Shown in pieces: positions 1 through 8,479 of a stretch of DNA of 64,000 nucleotides. Below the pieces are notes generated by a model, which did not search any database, was not told the DNA's origin, and worked only from the letters and a program-made list of their open reading frames with translations. This DNA comes from Lentzea sp. NBRC 105346. GTDB lineage: Bacteria > Actinomycetota > Actinomycetes > Mycobacteriales > Pseudonocardiaceae. The translations under genes were made by a program, and so were the position numbers. Every line of letters begins with the position of its first letter. Positions within the stretch are counted from its first letter, which is position 1. The stretch spans positions 62,001-126,000 of the forward strand of contig NZ_BSTQ01000014.1 in NCBI RefSeq assembly GCF_030269605.1, in the 5' to 3' direction.

Positions 1-1190
1 ACTTCAACGTCATGCAGTACGGCGCGAAGAACGACGGGAAGACCGACAACACCGACGCGTTCCGCAAGGCCATCGGCGCGTGCAACGAGGCGGGCGGCGG
101 ACACGTGATCGTGCCGTCGGGCACCTACGTGACGGGTGCGGTGCACCTGCTGAGCAACGTCGACTTCCACCTCGAGGCCGGCGCGGTGCTCAAGTTCTCC
201 GGCGACGCCTCGAAGTTCCCGGTCGTGCTGACGCGGTACGAGGGCATCGAGTGCATGAACCGCTCGCCGATGGTCTACGCGTACAAGCAGACCAACATCG
301 CGATCACCGGCAAGGGCACCCTCGACGCGGGCGCGACCGGCAGCTGGAACAAGGGCAGCGACCGGAAGTGGCTGGAAGGTCAGGTGTCCAAGCCGCCGCA
401 GCAGCGGGTCGTGCCGGGCAACGCGCAGATGCGGTCCACGTTCGTCGAGCCGTACAGCTGCGACACCGTGCTGATCCAGGGCATCACGCTGAAGAACCCG
501 AAGTTCTGGCAGATCCACCCCACGCTGTGCAAGAACGTCACGGTCGACGACGTGCACACCGACCCGTCGACGGCGTCGTCCAACACCGACGCGTGCGACC
601 CCGAGTCGTGCGACCACGTCGTCATCTCCAACTCGGACCTCGGCGCACACGACGACAACGTGGCGATCAAGTCCGGGCGCGACGAGGACGGGCGGCGGAT
701 CAACGTGCCGTGCCAGAACCTCGTCGTGGTCAACTGCCGGATGAACGGCAACTGGGGCGCCATCACGTGCGGCTCCGAGCAGACCGGCGGCATCCGCAAC
801 GTCTACGCGTACAAGCTGAACTGCGTCGGTGCCACGAAGTTCGCGCTCTACGTCAAGTCGAACACCAAGCGCGGCGGGTTCTCCGAGAACATCAACCTGG
901 ACAGCGTGTCCGGGGTGTTCGAGCGGTCGATCATCTACGTCACGACGACCTACAACAGCCAGACCGGCAACTACGTGCCGAAGTTCGGGCCGTTCACGCT
1001 GTCGAACTCCAGCTGTACCAAGGCTTCGAAGGTGCTGGACGTCAGCGGGCTGTCCAACTCGCACGTCAAGGGGCTGGCGCTGAGCAACTGCAAGTTCACC
1101 GGTGTCGGCAGCACGTCCAACACCGTGAAGAACGTCGACGGGCTGAAGTTCACCAACGTGACCGTGAACGGAAAACCCGTTCAGGCGTAG
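1..1190 (+). CDS. Glycoside hydrolase family 28 (polygalacturonase-like), 5' truncated by the window
   Basis: This gene encodes a right-handed beta-helix pectin-degrading enzyme that would hydrolyse galacturonan-type polymers outside the cell. The frame is open from base 3 and the first visible residues (FNVMQYGAKNDGKTD) are the conserved family start, so the true start and any signal peptide lie before the window. Counting from the methionine at 12, the catalytic motifs are NTD at 191-193 and an Asp pair at 214-215. The usual GHG motif is replaced by GSEQTGG at 254-260, as in exo-acting members of the family. The stop codon overlaps the stop of the convergent DUF2332 gene by 10 bases. Substrate is inferred from the family only. 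Confidence 0.85.
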   Translation, partial: FNVMQYGAKNDGKTDNTDAFRKAIGACNEAGGGHVIVPSGTYVTGAVHLLSNVDFHLEAGAVLKFSGDASKFPVVLTRYEGIECMNRSPMVYAYKQTNIAITGKGTLDAGATGSWNKGSDRKWLEGQVSKPPQQRVVPGNAQMRSTFVEPYSCDTVLIQGITLKNPKFWQIHPTLCKNVTVDDVHTDPSTASSNTDACDPESCDHVVISNSDLGAHDDNVAIKSGRDEDGRRINVPCQNLVVVNCRMNGNWGAITCGSEQTGGIRNVYAYKLNCVGATKFALYVKSNTKRGGFSENINLDSVSGVFERSIIYVTTTYNSQTGNYVPKFGPFTLSNSSCTKASKVLDVSGLSNSHVKGLALSNCKFTGVGSTSNTVKNVDGLKFTNVTVNGKPVQA

Positions 1191-2149
1191 ACCGTGACTG
1201 ACAGCCGCGGGTTGGTTCGCCAGTCCACTGGCTCGTAGGCGATCCGGGCCAGCGGCATCGAACCGGCCGCGGCTGTCAGCGTGGTCTCGATCTCGTCGCG
1301 TTCGGAGTCGGTCAGGTAGTTCCAGAACGAGCTGTGCCAGACGACCGTGAGCGTCGCCGGGTTCTCCGGCGGGACGAGCATCTCCCGCAACCAGCGGCCC
1401 GCCGGGGAGCACTGCACCGGCACGCCGACCTTCGCGGCGAGCGCGATGGCGTCGTCGAGGTCCCAGCGCAGCGCGTCGTGTTCGGGCGGAATGAAGCTGC
1501 GCAGGATCATCGCGTGCCGCGGGTCCTTCGGGTCGCGCGGCTGCAGGTCGCAGCCCGCCCGTTCGATGATCTCCAGCTGGTGCGGGCGCGGTCCGACGGC
1601 GGCCAGGCGCACGGGTGAGGCGATGTCGCCCCACTCCCAGCCGAGCCCGAACCAGCGGTACCGGTCGAGGATCAGGTTGAGCCCCGCGCACGCGCCGAGC
1701 TCCAGCAACCGGATGCGGGGCGCGCCCAGCATGGTCAGGCCGCGCAGCAGGAACCCGGCGGTCTTCGGCTGGTGCTGCTGCACGGTCCGGTCGAGCGCGG
1801 CGAGGATGTCGCCTGGGTTGTCCACGATCGCGCGGCGCGCGGCGAGCCACGCCAGCAGTGACGTGCTGTCGCCCTCACCGGACATGGCGGCGGCGTGCGC
1901 GGCGTTGAAGCGGTCGGTGAGCTCGGGAGCCTTGCCGTTGAGCATCAGCAGCCGCACGCCGGCCAGCGCCTGGATGCCGAACAACGGGCTGTGCACGGCG
2001 TGATGCGAGCACAGCAGGTCGGCCACCGGGCCGCCGCGGTCGATCTCGCCGGCGAGCTCGGACAGGATCCGCGCCGACACCGGCGCGCTGTTGCGCAGCC
2101 GCACCGCGAAGGTCCGCAACGTCGACGCACCGCTCCTCGGCCCGGTCAC
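1181..2149 (-). CDS. DUF2332 family protein
   Basis: This is a 322-residue protein of the DUF2332 family, which has no experimentally settled function. A motif LLELGACAGLNL near residue 150 resembles the glycine-rich SAM-binding loop of Rossmann methyltransferases, so a methyltransferase-like fold is plausible, but no substrate can be named. The GTG start at 2149 is preceded by a good ribosome site (GAAGGGAG). The gene is monocistronic and converges with the polygalacturonase gene. Confidence 0.8.
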   Translation of the reverse strand: MTGPRSGASTLRTFAVRLRNSAPVSARILSELAGEIDRGGPVADLLCSHHAVHSPLFGIQALAGVRLLMLNGKAPELTDRFNAAHAAAMSGEGDSTSLLAWLAARRAIVDNPGDILAALDRTVQQHQPKTAGFLLRGLTMLGAPRIRLLELGACAGLNLILDRYRWFGLGWEWGDIASPVRLAAVGPRPHQLEIIERAGCDLQPRDPKDPRHAMILRSFIPPEHDALRWDLDDAIALAAKVGVPVQCSPAGRWLREMLVPPENPATLTVVWHSSFWNYLTDSERDEIETTLTAAAGSMPLARIAYEPVDWRTNPRLSVTVYA

Positions 2150-2256
2150 GCACGGCTCCCTTCACAGGTTCGTAAAAGAACTTTACAAGCAGGTGGCCTG
2201 CCCGAGGCCCATTTGAGATCGGTCTCTTGTTGACCCCGGCCACGCCGGTCGGGCGT

Positions 2257-2262
2257 TAGCGT
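2257..2262 (+). promoter_or_regulatory. -10 box of a leaderless promoter
   Basis: TAGCGT fits the actinobacterial TANNNT -10 consensus and ends 7 nt before the GTG at 2270. A TTGACC lies at 2230-2235, about 21 bp upstream, which is somewhat far for a -35. No ribosome-binding sequence precedes the start. Confidence 0.5.
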
Positions 2263-2269
2263 GTTCGCC

Positions 2270-3034
2270 GTGAGCGAGTTCCTCGAACTGACGACCGCGG
2301 GCCCGGTCGCGACCGTGACGATCAACCGGCCGGCCAAGCGCAACGCGATGAGCCACGAGATGTGGTCCGCGCTGCCGGGCCTGATGGACGCCGTGGCGCA
2401 GGACGACTCCGTGCGCGTCCTGGTGATCCGTGGCGGCGACCACTTCTCGGCGGGCGCCGACATCGCCGAGTTCTCCACGTTGCGGCGCGGCGCGGAGGGC
2501 GCGGCGAAGTACGGCGCGGCCGTGCACGCGGGGGAGCGGGCCATCGCCGAGCTGGGGAAGCCGACGATCGCGGCGGTGCACGGGTTCTGCGTCGGCGGCG
2601 GCTGCGAGATCGCGCTCGCGTGCGACCTGCGGCTCGCGGCGGACGACGCGCGGTTCGGGATCACGCCCGCGAAGCTCGGGATCGTCTACAACTTCACGTC
2701 CACCAAGCAGCTGGTCGACGTCGTGGGACCGGCGTGGGCCAAGCAGATCCTGTTCAGCGCGGACCTGATCGACGCGGCGACCGCGCTGCGGATCGGGCTG
2801 GTGAACGAGGTGCACCCGCCGGCCGAGCTGGACGGGCGGGTGAAGGAGCTGGCCGAGACGATCGCGTCGCGCGCGCAGGTGTCCGTGCGCGGGGCCAAGG
2901 AGATCGTCAACCGGATCACCGACGGCGGGCACGAGGACCTGGCCGTGGAGGCGCTCTACGCGGAGGCGGCTCATAGTGCGGACTACGCGGAGGGCGTGAC
3001 CGCGTTCCTGGAGAAGCGGCCGCCGCGGTTCTAA
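2270..3034 (+). CDS. Enoyl-CoA hydratase/isomerase (crotonase) family protein
   Basis: This 254-residue cytoplasmic crotonase-fold enzyme acts on acyl-CoA thioesters, most likely hydrating or isomerising a 2-enoyl-CoA. The oxyanion-hole segments are visible as HFSAGADIAEF and GFCVGGGCEIALACDL, followed by the family signature around PAKLGI. The GTG at 2270 is preferred over the in-frame GTG at 2261 because a -10 box ends 7 nt before it. The gene stands alone between the divergent DUF2332 gene and the ribosome-protection gene, so its pathway is unknown. Confidence 0.88.
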   Translation: MSEFLELTTAGPVATVTINRPAKRNAMSHEMWSALPGLMDAVAQDDSVRVLVIRGGDHFSAGADIAEFSTLRRGAEGAAKYGAAVHAGERAIAELGKPTIAAVHGFCVGGGCEIALACDLRLAADDARFGITPAKLGIVYNFTSTKQLVDVVGPAWAKQILFSADLIDAATALRIGLVNEVHPPAELDGRVKELAETIASRAQVSVRGAKEIVNRITDGGHEDLAVEALYAEAAHSADYAEGVTAFLEKRPPRF

Positions 3035-3062
3035 TTCGGTCGTCGCCCGAGCGCGGCGCCGC

Positions 3063-3068
3063 TAGCAT
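3063..3068 (+). promoter_or_regulatory. Candidate -10 box for the leader/ribosome-protection transcript
   Basis: TAGCAT matches TANNNT and lies about 16 bp before the strong AGGAG of the leader reading frame. No convincing -35 is visible. Confidence 0.35.
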
Positions 3069-3084
3069 CCGGGAAAACGCGAAA

Positions 3085-3157
3085 GGAGAACGGTGTGAGG
3101 TGCGCTGTCGAGTTCCCCAGCCCTGTGGACCTCTTGACAGCCCTGGAGCCGTTCTCC
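3085..3157 (+). promoter_or_regulatory. Possible attenuator: 9-bp inverted repeat between leader ribosome site and start of the ribosome-protection gene
   Basis: GGAGAACGG at 3085-3093 contains the leader Shine-Dalgarno sequence. Its exact reverse complement CCGTTCTCC is at 3149-3157, ending two bases before the TTG start of the ribosome-protection gene. A further U-G pair (3094/3148) extends the stem. Pairing would hide the leader ribosome site and occupy the region just before the downstream start, which is a layout expected of antibiotic-responsive leaders. Function is inferred. Confidence 0.4.
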
Positions 3158-3205
3158 CTTGGAACACTTGAACATCGGCATTCTCGCGCACGTAGACGCG
3201 GGTAA
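3095..3205 (+). CDS. Possible leader peptide (36 codons)
   Basis: A GTG at 3095 follows an AAAGGAG ribosome site with 6-nt spacing and opens a 36-codon frame ending at TAA 3203-3205. The frame overlaps the first 16 codons of the ribosome-protection gene in another phase. Its initiation region takes part in the 9-bp inverted repeat described for 3085-3157. Ribosome-protection genes such as tetM are known to be controlled by translated leaders. That this one is translated is an inference; a GTG two bases earlier is followed immediately by a stop. Confidence 0.35.
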   Translation: MRCAVEFPSPVDLLTALEPFSLGTLEHRHSRARRRG

Positions 3206-4975
3206 GACCAGCCTCACCGAGCAGCTGCTGCACCACGCCGGGGTGATAGACCGGGTCGGCCGGGTCGACACCGGCGACACCCAGACCGACTCGCTGGCGA
3301 CCGAACGCCGGCGCGGCATCACCATCCGGTCGGCCGTCGTGTCGTTCGTCGTCGGCGACACGCGGATCAACCTCATCGACACCCCCGGCCACCCCGACTT
3401 CATCTCCGAGGTCGAACGCGCCCTGCGCGTGCTCGACGGCGTGGTGCTGGTCGTCTCGGCCGTCGAGGGCGTGCAGGCGCAGACGCGGGTGCTGATGCGT
3501 GCCCTGGCGCGTGAACGCATCCCGGTCGTGCTGTTCGCGAACAAGATCGATCGGGCGGGCGCCCGGTACGACGGGCTATTCACCGAGCTGGCCGACCGGC
3601 TCGGCGTGGCGTGCGTACCCCTGTCGGACGTCGACGACATCGGTACCGCGGCCGCGCGGAGCAGGCCGGTCGAACCGTCCGCCGAACTGCTCGCCGAACA
3701 CGACGATGAGTTCCTCGCGGCGTACCTGGACGACGCGGCGGACTGCCGTGCCGAACTGGTGCGGCAGACCCGCCGCGGCGTCGTCTCACCGGTGTTCTTC
3801 GGCTCCGCGCGGACCGGTGACGGCGTCGCCGAACTGGCCGCCGGCCTGAGCGATTTCCTCGGTGGCACAAGGGAGAACACGAACGAGCTGTGCGCGAGCG
3901 TGTTCAAGATCGAGCGCGGTCCCGCTCGCGAGAAGATCGCCTACGTGCGGGTGTTCTCGGGTGAGATCGGAGCACGTGACCAGGTCGAGGTGCACGGCGT
4001 CACCGCGAAGGTGACCGCGGTGCGCGTCTTCCACCACGGCGTGGACACCGTCGAGGCGCGCGCGTCGGCCGGGCAGATCGCCAAGGTCACGGGACTGAGG
4101 AGATCCGGATCGGTGACCACATCGGTGTGCGCGACCAGCCCGCCGACACCGCTCACTTCCCACCGCCCGCTCTGGAAACGGTGGTGCGCCCGGTGAGAAC
4201 CACTGACGCGCCGGCGTTGTTCGCGGCACTGCAGGAGCTTGCCGAGCAGGATCCGCTGATCACCGTGCGGCAGGACGAGACCCGCCGGATCACCGTGCGC
4301 CTCTACGGCGAGGTGCAGAAGGAGGTGCTGCAGGAGACGCTCACCGACCAGCACGGCATCGCGGTGGAGTTCAGCGGCACGCAGACCGTCTGCGTCGAGC
4401 GGCCGGTCGGCACCGGCGAGTCGGTGTGGGAGATCGGCGACGGCCACAACCCGTTCTGCGCCACGCTCGGCCTGCGTGTCTCGCCCGGTGTGCCGGGCTC
4501 CGGGCTGACGTTCGGCCTGGAGGTCGAGCTGGGCTCGTTGCCGCTGGCGTTCCACAAGGCGATCGAGGAGACCGTCGAAGCCGCTCTGGCACGGGGTCTG
4601 TCCGGCTGGGAGGTCGTGGACGTCGCGGTCACGGTGACGCGGACCGGCTACTCGAGTCCGGTCACCGTGGCCGGCGACTTCCGCGGCGTCACCCCGCTCG
4701 TCCTGCGCAAGGCACTGCGGCAGGCGGGCACGGAGGTGCTCGAGCCGGTCAGCGGTTTCGAGCTGGAACTGCCCGCCGACGCGGTCAGCGCGACCCTGTC
4801 CCGCCTGGTCGAGCTGGGCGCCCTGGTCACCGAGTCGGCCATCTGCGGCGACCGGGCCGAGCTAGGCGGCACCCTTCCAACCGCGCGCGTGCACGGATTC
4901 GACCAGCAACTCCCCGCCCTGTCCCACGGCGAGGGCCTCCTGACCACCCGCCCCTCCGGCTACCAGCCGATCTAG
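3159..4975 (+). pseudogene. Ribosomal protection protein (TetM/OtrA-type translation GTPase) with a frameshift
   Basis: The two halves make one EF-G-like GTPase of about 605 residues, related to the tetracycline ribosome-protection proteins that free drug-blocked ribosomes. The first frame (TTG 3159 to TGA 4196) carries the P-loop AHVDAGKT at residues 10-17, RRGITI, DTPGH at 74-78 and NKID at 128-131. From about 4099 the homologous sequence continues in another frame (EIRIGDHIG) to the stop at 4975 and ends with the family C-terminus LSHGEGLLTTRPSGY. One base is missing around 4094-4101 (GGACTGAGGAG). It may be a true loss of function, a sequencing error or, less likely, programmed -1 frameshifting. 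The lineage usually has such genes for self-protection, so intactness matters. Confidence 0.8.
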
Positions 4976-4977
4976 TG

Positions 4978-5028
4978 CCGTTAAGGCCACCTTTGCTGCG
5001 TCCTGCGCAGTGAAGGTGGCCTTAACGG
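4978..5028. terminator. Long hairpin between convergent genes (bidirectional terminator)
   Basis: CCGTTAAGGCCACCTT at 4978-4993 pairs exactly with 5013-5028. The stem continues through two G-U pairs into CTGCG/CGCAG (4996-5000 with 5006-5010), leaving a 5-nt loop. The stem of about 23 bp fills the gap between two convergent stops. No U-tract follows on either strand. Confidence 0.7.
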
Positions 5029-5033
5029 TCGTT

Positions 5034-5624
5034 CTAGAAGAGCTCGGCGCCGATCGTCGTGCTCGGGCCGTGTCCGGTGTGGACGATGGTGTCGTGGGGG
5101 AGCGTGAACAGGCGCTCCTTGATCGACTTCTCGATCGTCGAGCGGTCGGAGTACGACCGTCCGGTCGCGCCCGGTCCGCCCTGGAACAGGGTGTCGCCGG
5201 TGAACACGATCCCCATCTCGGGCACGTGGAAACAGCACGCGCCGGGTGCGTGGCCCGGCGTGTGCAGCACGTGGACCTCGGTCGACCCCACCGGGATGAC
5301 CTGGCCGTCGGACAGTTCACCCGGCTGCTCGCCGGGATGCGTCATCGTCCACAGCACGAGGTCGTCGGGGTGCAGCAGGATCGGCGCCCCGGTCGCGTCG
5401 GACAACGCCGGCGCCACGCGCACGTGGTCGTCGTGCGCGTGGGTGGCCAGGATGGCGACGACCCGGCGGTCGCCGACCACCTCGAGGATCGCGGCGACCG
5501 AGTGCGGCGCGTCGATCACGACGCACTCGTGGTCGTCGCCGAGCACCCAGACGTTGTTGTCCACGTCGAAGGTCTCGCCGTCCAGCGAGAACGTGCCGGA
5601 CGTGACGGTGTGATCCACTCTCAT
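5034..5624 (-). CDS. Metallo-beta-lactamase fold hydrolase, partner of the formaldehyde dehydrogenase
   Basis: This 196-residue glyoxalase II-like enzyme binds two metals through HAHDDH (about residues 61-66), HTPGH, the Asp of GDTLFQGG and HTGHGPST. Its start overlaps the stop of the upstream dehydrogenase gene (TGATG), implying translational coupling. The same pairing (dehydrogenase followed by an MBL protein) occurs in mycobacteria as Rv2259-Rv2260. A role in hydrolysing the S-formylmycothiol made by the dehydrogenase is therefore likely but not shown by the sequence. Confidence 0.85.
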   Translation of the reverse strand: MRVDHTVTSGTFSLDGETFDVDNNVWVLGDDHECVVIDAPHSVAAILEVVGDRRVVAILATHAHDDHVRVAPALSDATGAPILLHPDDLVLWTMTHPGEQPGELSDGQVIPVGSTEVHVLHTPGHAPGACCFHVPEMGIVFTGDTLFQGGPGATGRSYSDRSTIEKSIKERLFTLPHDTIVHTGHGPSTTIGAELF

Positions 5625-6709
5625 CAGAAGACCACTACGGACCGCAGCACGTCGCCGTGGTGCATCTTCTCGAACGCCGCCTCGACCCCTTCCAGCGCGA
5701 TCTCCTCGCTGACGAACGCGTCGAGGTCGAACCGGCCCTGCCGGTACAGGTCGACGAGCATCGGGAAGTCGCGCGTGGGCAGGCAGTCGCCGTACCAGGA
5801 CGACTTCAAAGAGCCGCCGCGGCTGAAGAAGTCGATCAGCGGCATCTCCAGCTTCATGTCCGGAGTCGGCACGCCGACGAGCACGACCGTGCCCGCGAGG
5901 TCGCGGGCGTAGAAGGCCTGCTTCCAGGTCTCCGGGCGGCCGACCGCGTCGATCACGACGTCCGCGCCGAAGCCGTCGGTCAGCTCCTGGATGGCCTCGA
6001 CGACGTCACCCTCACGCGCGTTGATCGTGTGCGTCGCGCCGAAACCCTTGGCCCACTCCAGCTTCCGCGGGTCGGTGTCCACCGCGATGATCTTCGAGGC
6101 GCCGACGATCCGGGCGCCCGCGATGGCGCCGTCACCCACGCCGCCGCAGCCGATCACGGCCACGGAGTCGCCGCGCGCCACGCCACCGGTGTTGATCGCG
6201 GCGCCGACGCCCGCCATGACGCCGCAGCCGAGCAGGCCGACCGCGGCCGCGCGCGCGGCCGGGTCGACCTTCGTGCACTGTCCCGAGTGGACCAGCGTCT
6301 TCTCGGCGAACGCGCCGATTCCCAGCGCGGGGGAGAGTTTCGTGCCGTCCTGCAACGTCATCGGCTGCGCGGCGTTGAACGTCGAGAAGCAGTACCAGGG
6401 CTTGCCGCGACGGCACGCGCGGCAGGAGCCGCACACGGCGCGCCAGTTCAGCACCACGAAGTCACCGGGGGCCAGGTCGGTCACGCCGGCACCGACGGAC
6501 TCGACGACGCCCGCGGCCTCGTGGCCCAGCAGGAAGGGGAACTCGTCGTTGATGCCGCCCTCGCGGTAGTGGAGGTCGGTGTGGCAGACCCCGCAGGCCT
6601 GGATCTTCACCACGGCCTCGCCCGGCCCGGGATCCGGCACGACCACCGTGGTGAGCTCGACCGGCTGCCCCTTGCCACGGGCGATGACGCCCTTGACCTC
6701 CTGCGCCAC
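5624..6709 (-). CDS. mscR: S-(hydroxymethyl)mycothiol dehydrogenase (mycothiol-dependent formaldehyde dehydrogenase)
   Basis: This 361-residue zinc medium-chain dehydrogenase oxidises the formaldehyde-mycothiol adduct, and in mycobacteria also reduces S-nitrosomycothiol. The catalytic zinc site is marked by ACGVCHTDLHYREGG and GHEAAG, and the structural zinc by the four cysteines of CGSCRACRRGKPWYC. The NAD-binding loop GCGGVGDGAIAG follows. The gene sits 12 nt after a VOC protein and overlaps the downstream metallo-hydrolase, forming a detoxification unit. Presence of this enzyme agrees with a mycothiol-producing actinobacterium. Confidence 0.92.
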   Translation of the reverse strand: MAQEVKGVIARGKGQPVELTTVVVPDPGPGEAVVKIQACGVCHTDLHYREGGINDEFPFLLGHEAAGVVESVGAGVTDLAPGDFVVLNWRAVCGSCRACRRGKPWYCFSTFNAAQPMTLQDGTKLSPALGIGAFAEKTLVHSGQCTKVDPAARAAAVGLLGCGVMAGVGAAINTGGVARGDSVAVIGCGGVGDGAIAGARIVGASKIIAVDTDPRKLEWAKGFGATHTINAREGDVVEAIQELTDGFGADVVIDAVGRPETWKQAFYARDLAGTVVLVGVPTPDMKLEMPLIDFFSRGGSLKSSWYGDCLPTRDFPMLVDLYRQGRFDLDAFVSEEIALEGVEAAFEKMHHGDVLRSVVVF

Positions 6710-6721
6710 GTGCGACTCCGT

Positions 6722-7240
6722 TCAGTTGGTCAGGTGCTCGCCTTCGAACACCCCGAGCTCCTCGCGGTAGAACTCAACACCTACACCGTTGGGGTCGCGG
6801 ATGTACAGGCTGTCCTCGACGCCCCGATCGGGGCCCAGGTAGTCGATGCCCGCTTCGTCCAACTTCTTCTTGATCTCGGCGAAACTCTCGGGCGTTACCG
6901 ACAGCGCGAGGTGCTGCACGGCGCCGATCGTCTCGGTGAAGTCGGGGTGGTCGTGGCCGGGGAAGTCGAAGAACCCCAGCAGGTTCCGGTTGCCGATGTC
7001 GAAGAAGAAGTGGCTGGAACCCTGGTAGTCGCGGTTCTCCACCAGCTCGACCAGCGGGAAGCCGAGGAACTCGTGGTAGAACCGGATGGTCTGCTCCACG
7101 TCGCGGCAGATCAGCGCGAGGTGGTGCACGCCCCGGACCGGCGTCGCGGGCCGGTCGGCGCGGGGCTTCAAGTACTTGTCCTTGAGCTCGGCGCGGCGGG
7201 CCCGGATGGCGTCGAGGTCAGCACCCTCTGGCTGTGGCAT
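6722..7240 (-). CDS. VOC family (glyoxalase/extradiol dioxygenase fold) protein
   Basis: This 172-residue protein has one vicinal-oxygen-chelate unit after an N-terminal helix of about 35 residues. Probable metal ligands are the histidines in GVHHLAL and VQHLAL and the glutamate in GVEFYRE. It lies 21 nt after the chorismatase-like gene and 12 nt before the formaldehyde dehydrogenase gene, so it is probably cotranscribed with both. Substrate is unknown; the neighbours suggest thiol adduct or aromatic chemistry, which is inference only. Confidence 0.8.
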   Translation of the reverse strand: MPQPEGADLDAIRARRAELKDKYLKPRADRPATPVRGVHHLALICRDVEQTIRFYHEFLGFPLVELVENRDYQGSSHFFFDIGNRNLLGFFDFPGHDHPDFTETIGAVQHLALSVTPESFAEIKKKLDEAGIDYLGPDRGVEDSLYIRDPNGVGVEFYREELGVFEGEHLTN

Positions 7241-7261
7241 GGCACCACATTAGTTGCACTT

Positions 7262-8116
7262 TCAACCGGCCACACCTTCGAACTCAGCCGTCCGGTTGGA
7301 ATGCAGCAGTCCTGCGTGGAGATATGCGACGTCGGTCTCGGCGAGCAGCCGCGACTCGCAGTCGTACTGCACCGAGGCCATCAGCCCGGGGTGGCGCACA
7401 TAGACCTTCAACGACGTCAGGTCGCTCAGCTCGTACCCGCGGTCGATGCCCCAGTCGGCGAGGTTCGCCTTGCTGATGAGGTGCTCGACGTCGTCCAGCG
7501 ACGAGGCCGAGAAGTACAACCGGTCGTGCAGGAACGTGCCGCGCGCCCCGGTCGGCGCGATGATCGTGACCGGCACACCGGTGCGGCACGCGAGCAGGTG
7601 GAACGCCGTGCCACCACCGCGTGACTTGATCGCGGTCGCGGTCGGCAGCCCGCTCCACGTGACGGGCCGCTTGGCGAACGCCTCGGCCTGGCCGAGCAGG
7701 AACTCCTGGTACGTGCGGGGCGTCAGGTCCTCGAGGAAGTTCCACATCCGGAACACGTGGTGGTAGCCGAGCGTGCCGGCGAGCTCCAGCGCGGCGCGGA
7801 AGGCGAGGCGCCCGGCGTAGGTGTGCTCGGTGCAGGGCGGGATGCGCCCGGCGCAGAACAGGTACTCGCCGTCGTGGGAGTACGCGATCGCCTTGTGTTC
7901 ACCGGACTCCACCAGCCGGGGACTGGTCCACACCTCCGCGAACCCGCTCGCGGCGTCGTCGACCAGGTGCACGTTGAGCACCGCGTGGCCGCCGCGCGAA
8001 TCGGGGTTGAAAGTCGTGTTCGTGTAGTTGACGACACCCAATGCGCCGGGAACGGTGACGGAAAGCGGCTCGAATCTCGAGGACAGCGCGCGAGCGTTCA
8101 GTTGACGCGTCATCAC
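7262..8116 (-). CDS. Chorismatase-like protein (FkbO/Hyg5 family)
   Basis: The 284-residue protein resembles chorismatases, YjgF-like enzymes that remove pyruvate from chorismate to give dihydroxycyclohexadiene carboxylate or 3-hydroxybenzoate. Family-like segments are FCAGRIPP, HVFRMWNFL, TYQEFLLGQAEAF, PTATAIKSRGGG, KVYVRH and a C-terminal YLHAG..AEFEGVA in place of the usual glutamate-bearing EIEG. It is about 50 residues shorter than FkbO and lacks the NPRQ/YGPR central segment, so activity and product are uncertain. It is the first gene of the unit running to the metallo-hydrolase at 5034. Confidence 0.65.
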   Translation of the reverse strand: MMTRQLNARALSSRFEPLSVTVPGALGVVNYTNTTFNPDSRGGHAVLNVHLVDDAASGFAEVWTSPRLVESGEHKAIAYSHDGEYLFCAGRIPPCTEHTYAGRLAFRAALELAGTLGYHHVFRMWNFLEDLTPRTYQEFLLGQAEAFAKRPVTWSGLPTATAIKSRGGGTAFHLLACRTGVPVTIIAPTGARGTFLHDRLYFSASSLDDVEHLISKANLADWGIDRGYELSDLTSLKVYVRHPGLMASVQYDCESRLLAETDVAYLHAGLLHSNRTAEFEGVAG

Positions 8117-8206
8117 TGGCCTCCCGGACGTCGGTGAGAGCAGCGTATGTCGCGAAACGATTGGTGTGTACCTTTGCGTCTCGTTTGGCCGCCGTCCGCC
8201 CCGGAC

Positions 8207-8479
8207 TCAATCCTCCTCGTCGCCCGGCCACTCGCCTGTCAACTTGTTGAAACCCTTGGCCCCACCACGATCAATCGCGGCCTTGACCAGGCCGAATATC
8301 GCTCCCTGCAACGTCGCGGCGAACAGCACCTCGCTCCAGCGGCGGTTACGCATCGTGGCGCTCGGCGCTTCTTTTTCACCGGTTATGAATTTCCACACCT
8401 GCCCGAAAAGGGCGGACGCGACAAGGCCGCCGAGTGCGCCGAACAACAGACCAAGCGGTCGGTACAACAGCTTCGTCAT
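8207..8479 (-). CDS. DUF4235 family membrane protein
   Basis: This 90-residue actinobacterial protein has an N-terminal hydrophobic segment (LLFGALGGLVASALFG) and a second short one near residue 58. DUF4235 proteins have no established role. It is the last gene of a three-gene operon whose members overlap by ATGA, after a holin-like protein and a DUF3618 protein, so it is probably an envelope-associated component. Confidence 0.85.
   Translation of the reverse strand: MTKLLYRPLGLLFGALGGLVASALFGQVWKFITGEKEAPSATMRNRRWSEVLFAATLQGAIFGLVKAAIDRGGAKGFNKLTGEWPGDEED

Noticed and set aside
3134..3139. TTGACA before the ribosome-protection gene as a -35 box
   Set aside because: No -10 lies at the right distance before the start; it falls inside the leader frame and looks incidental.
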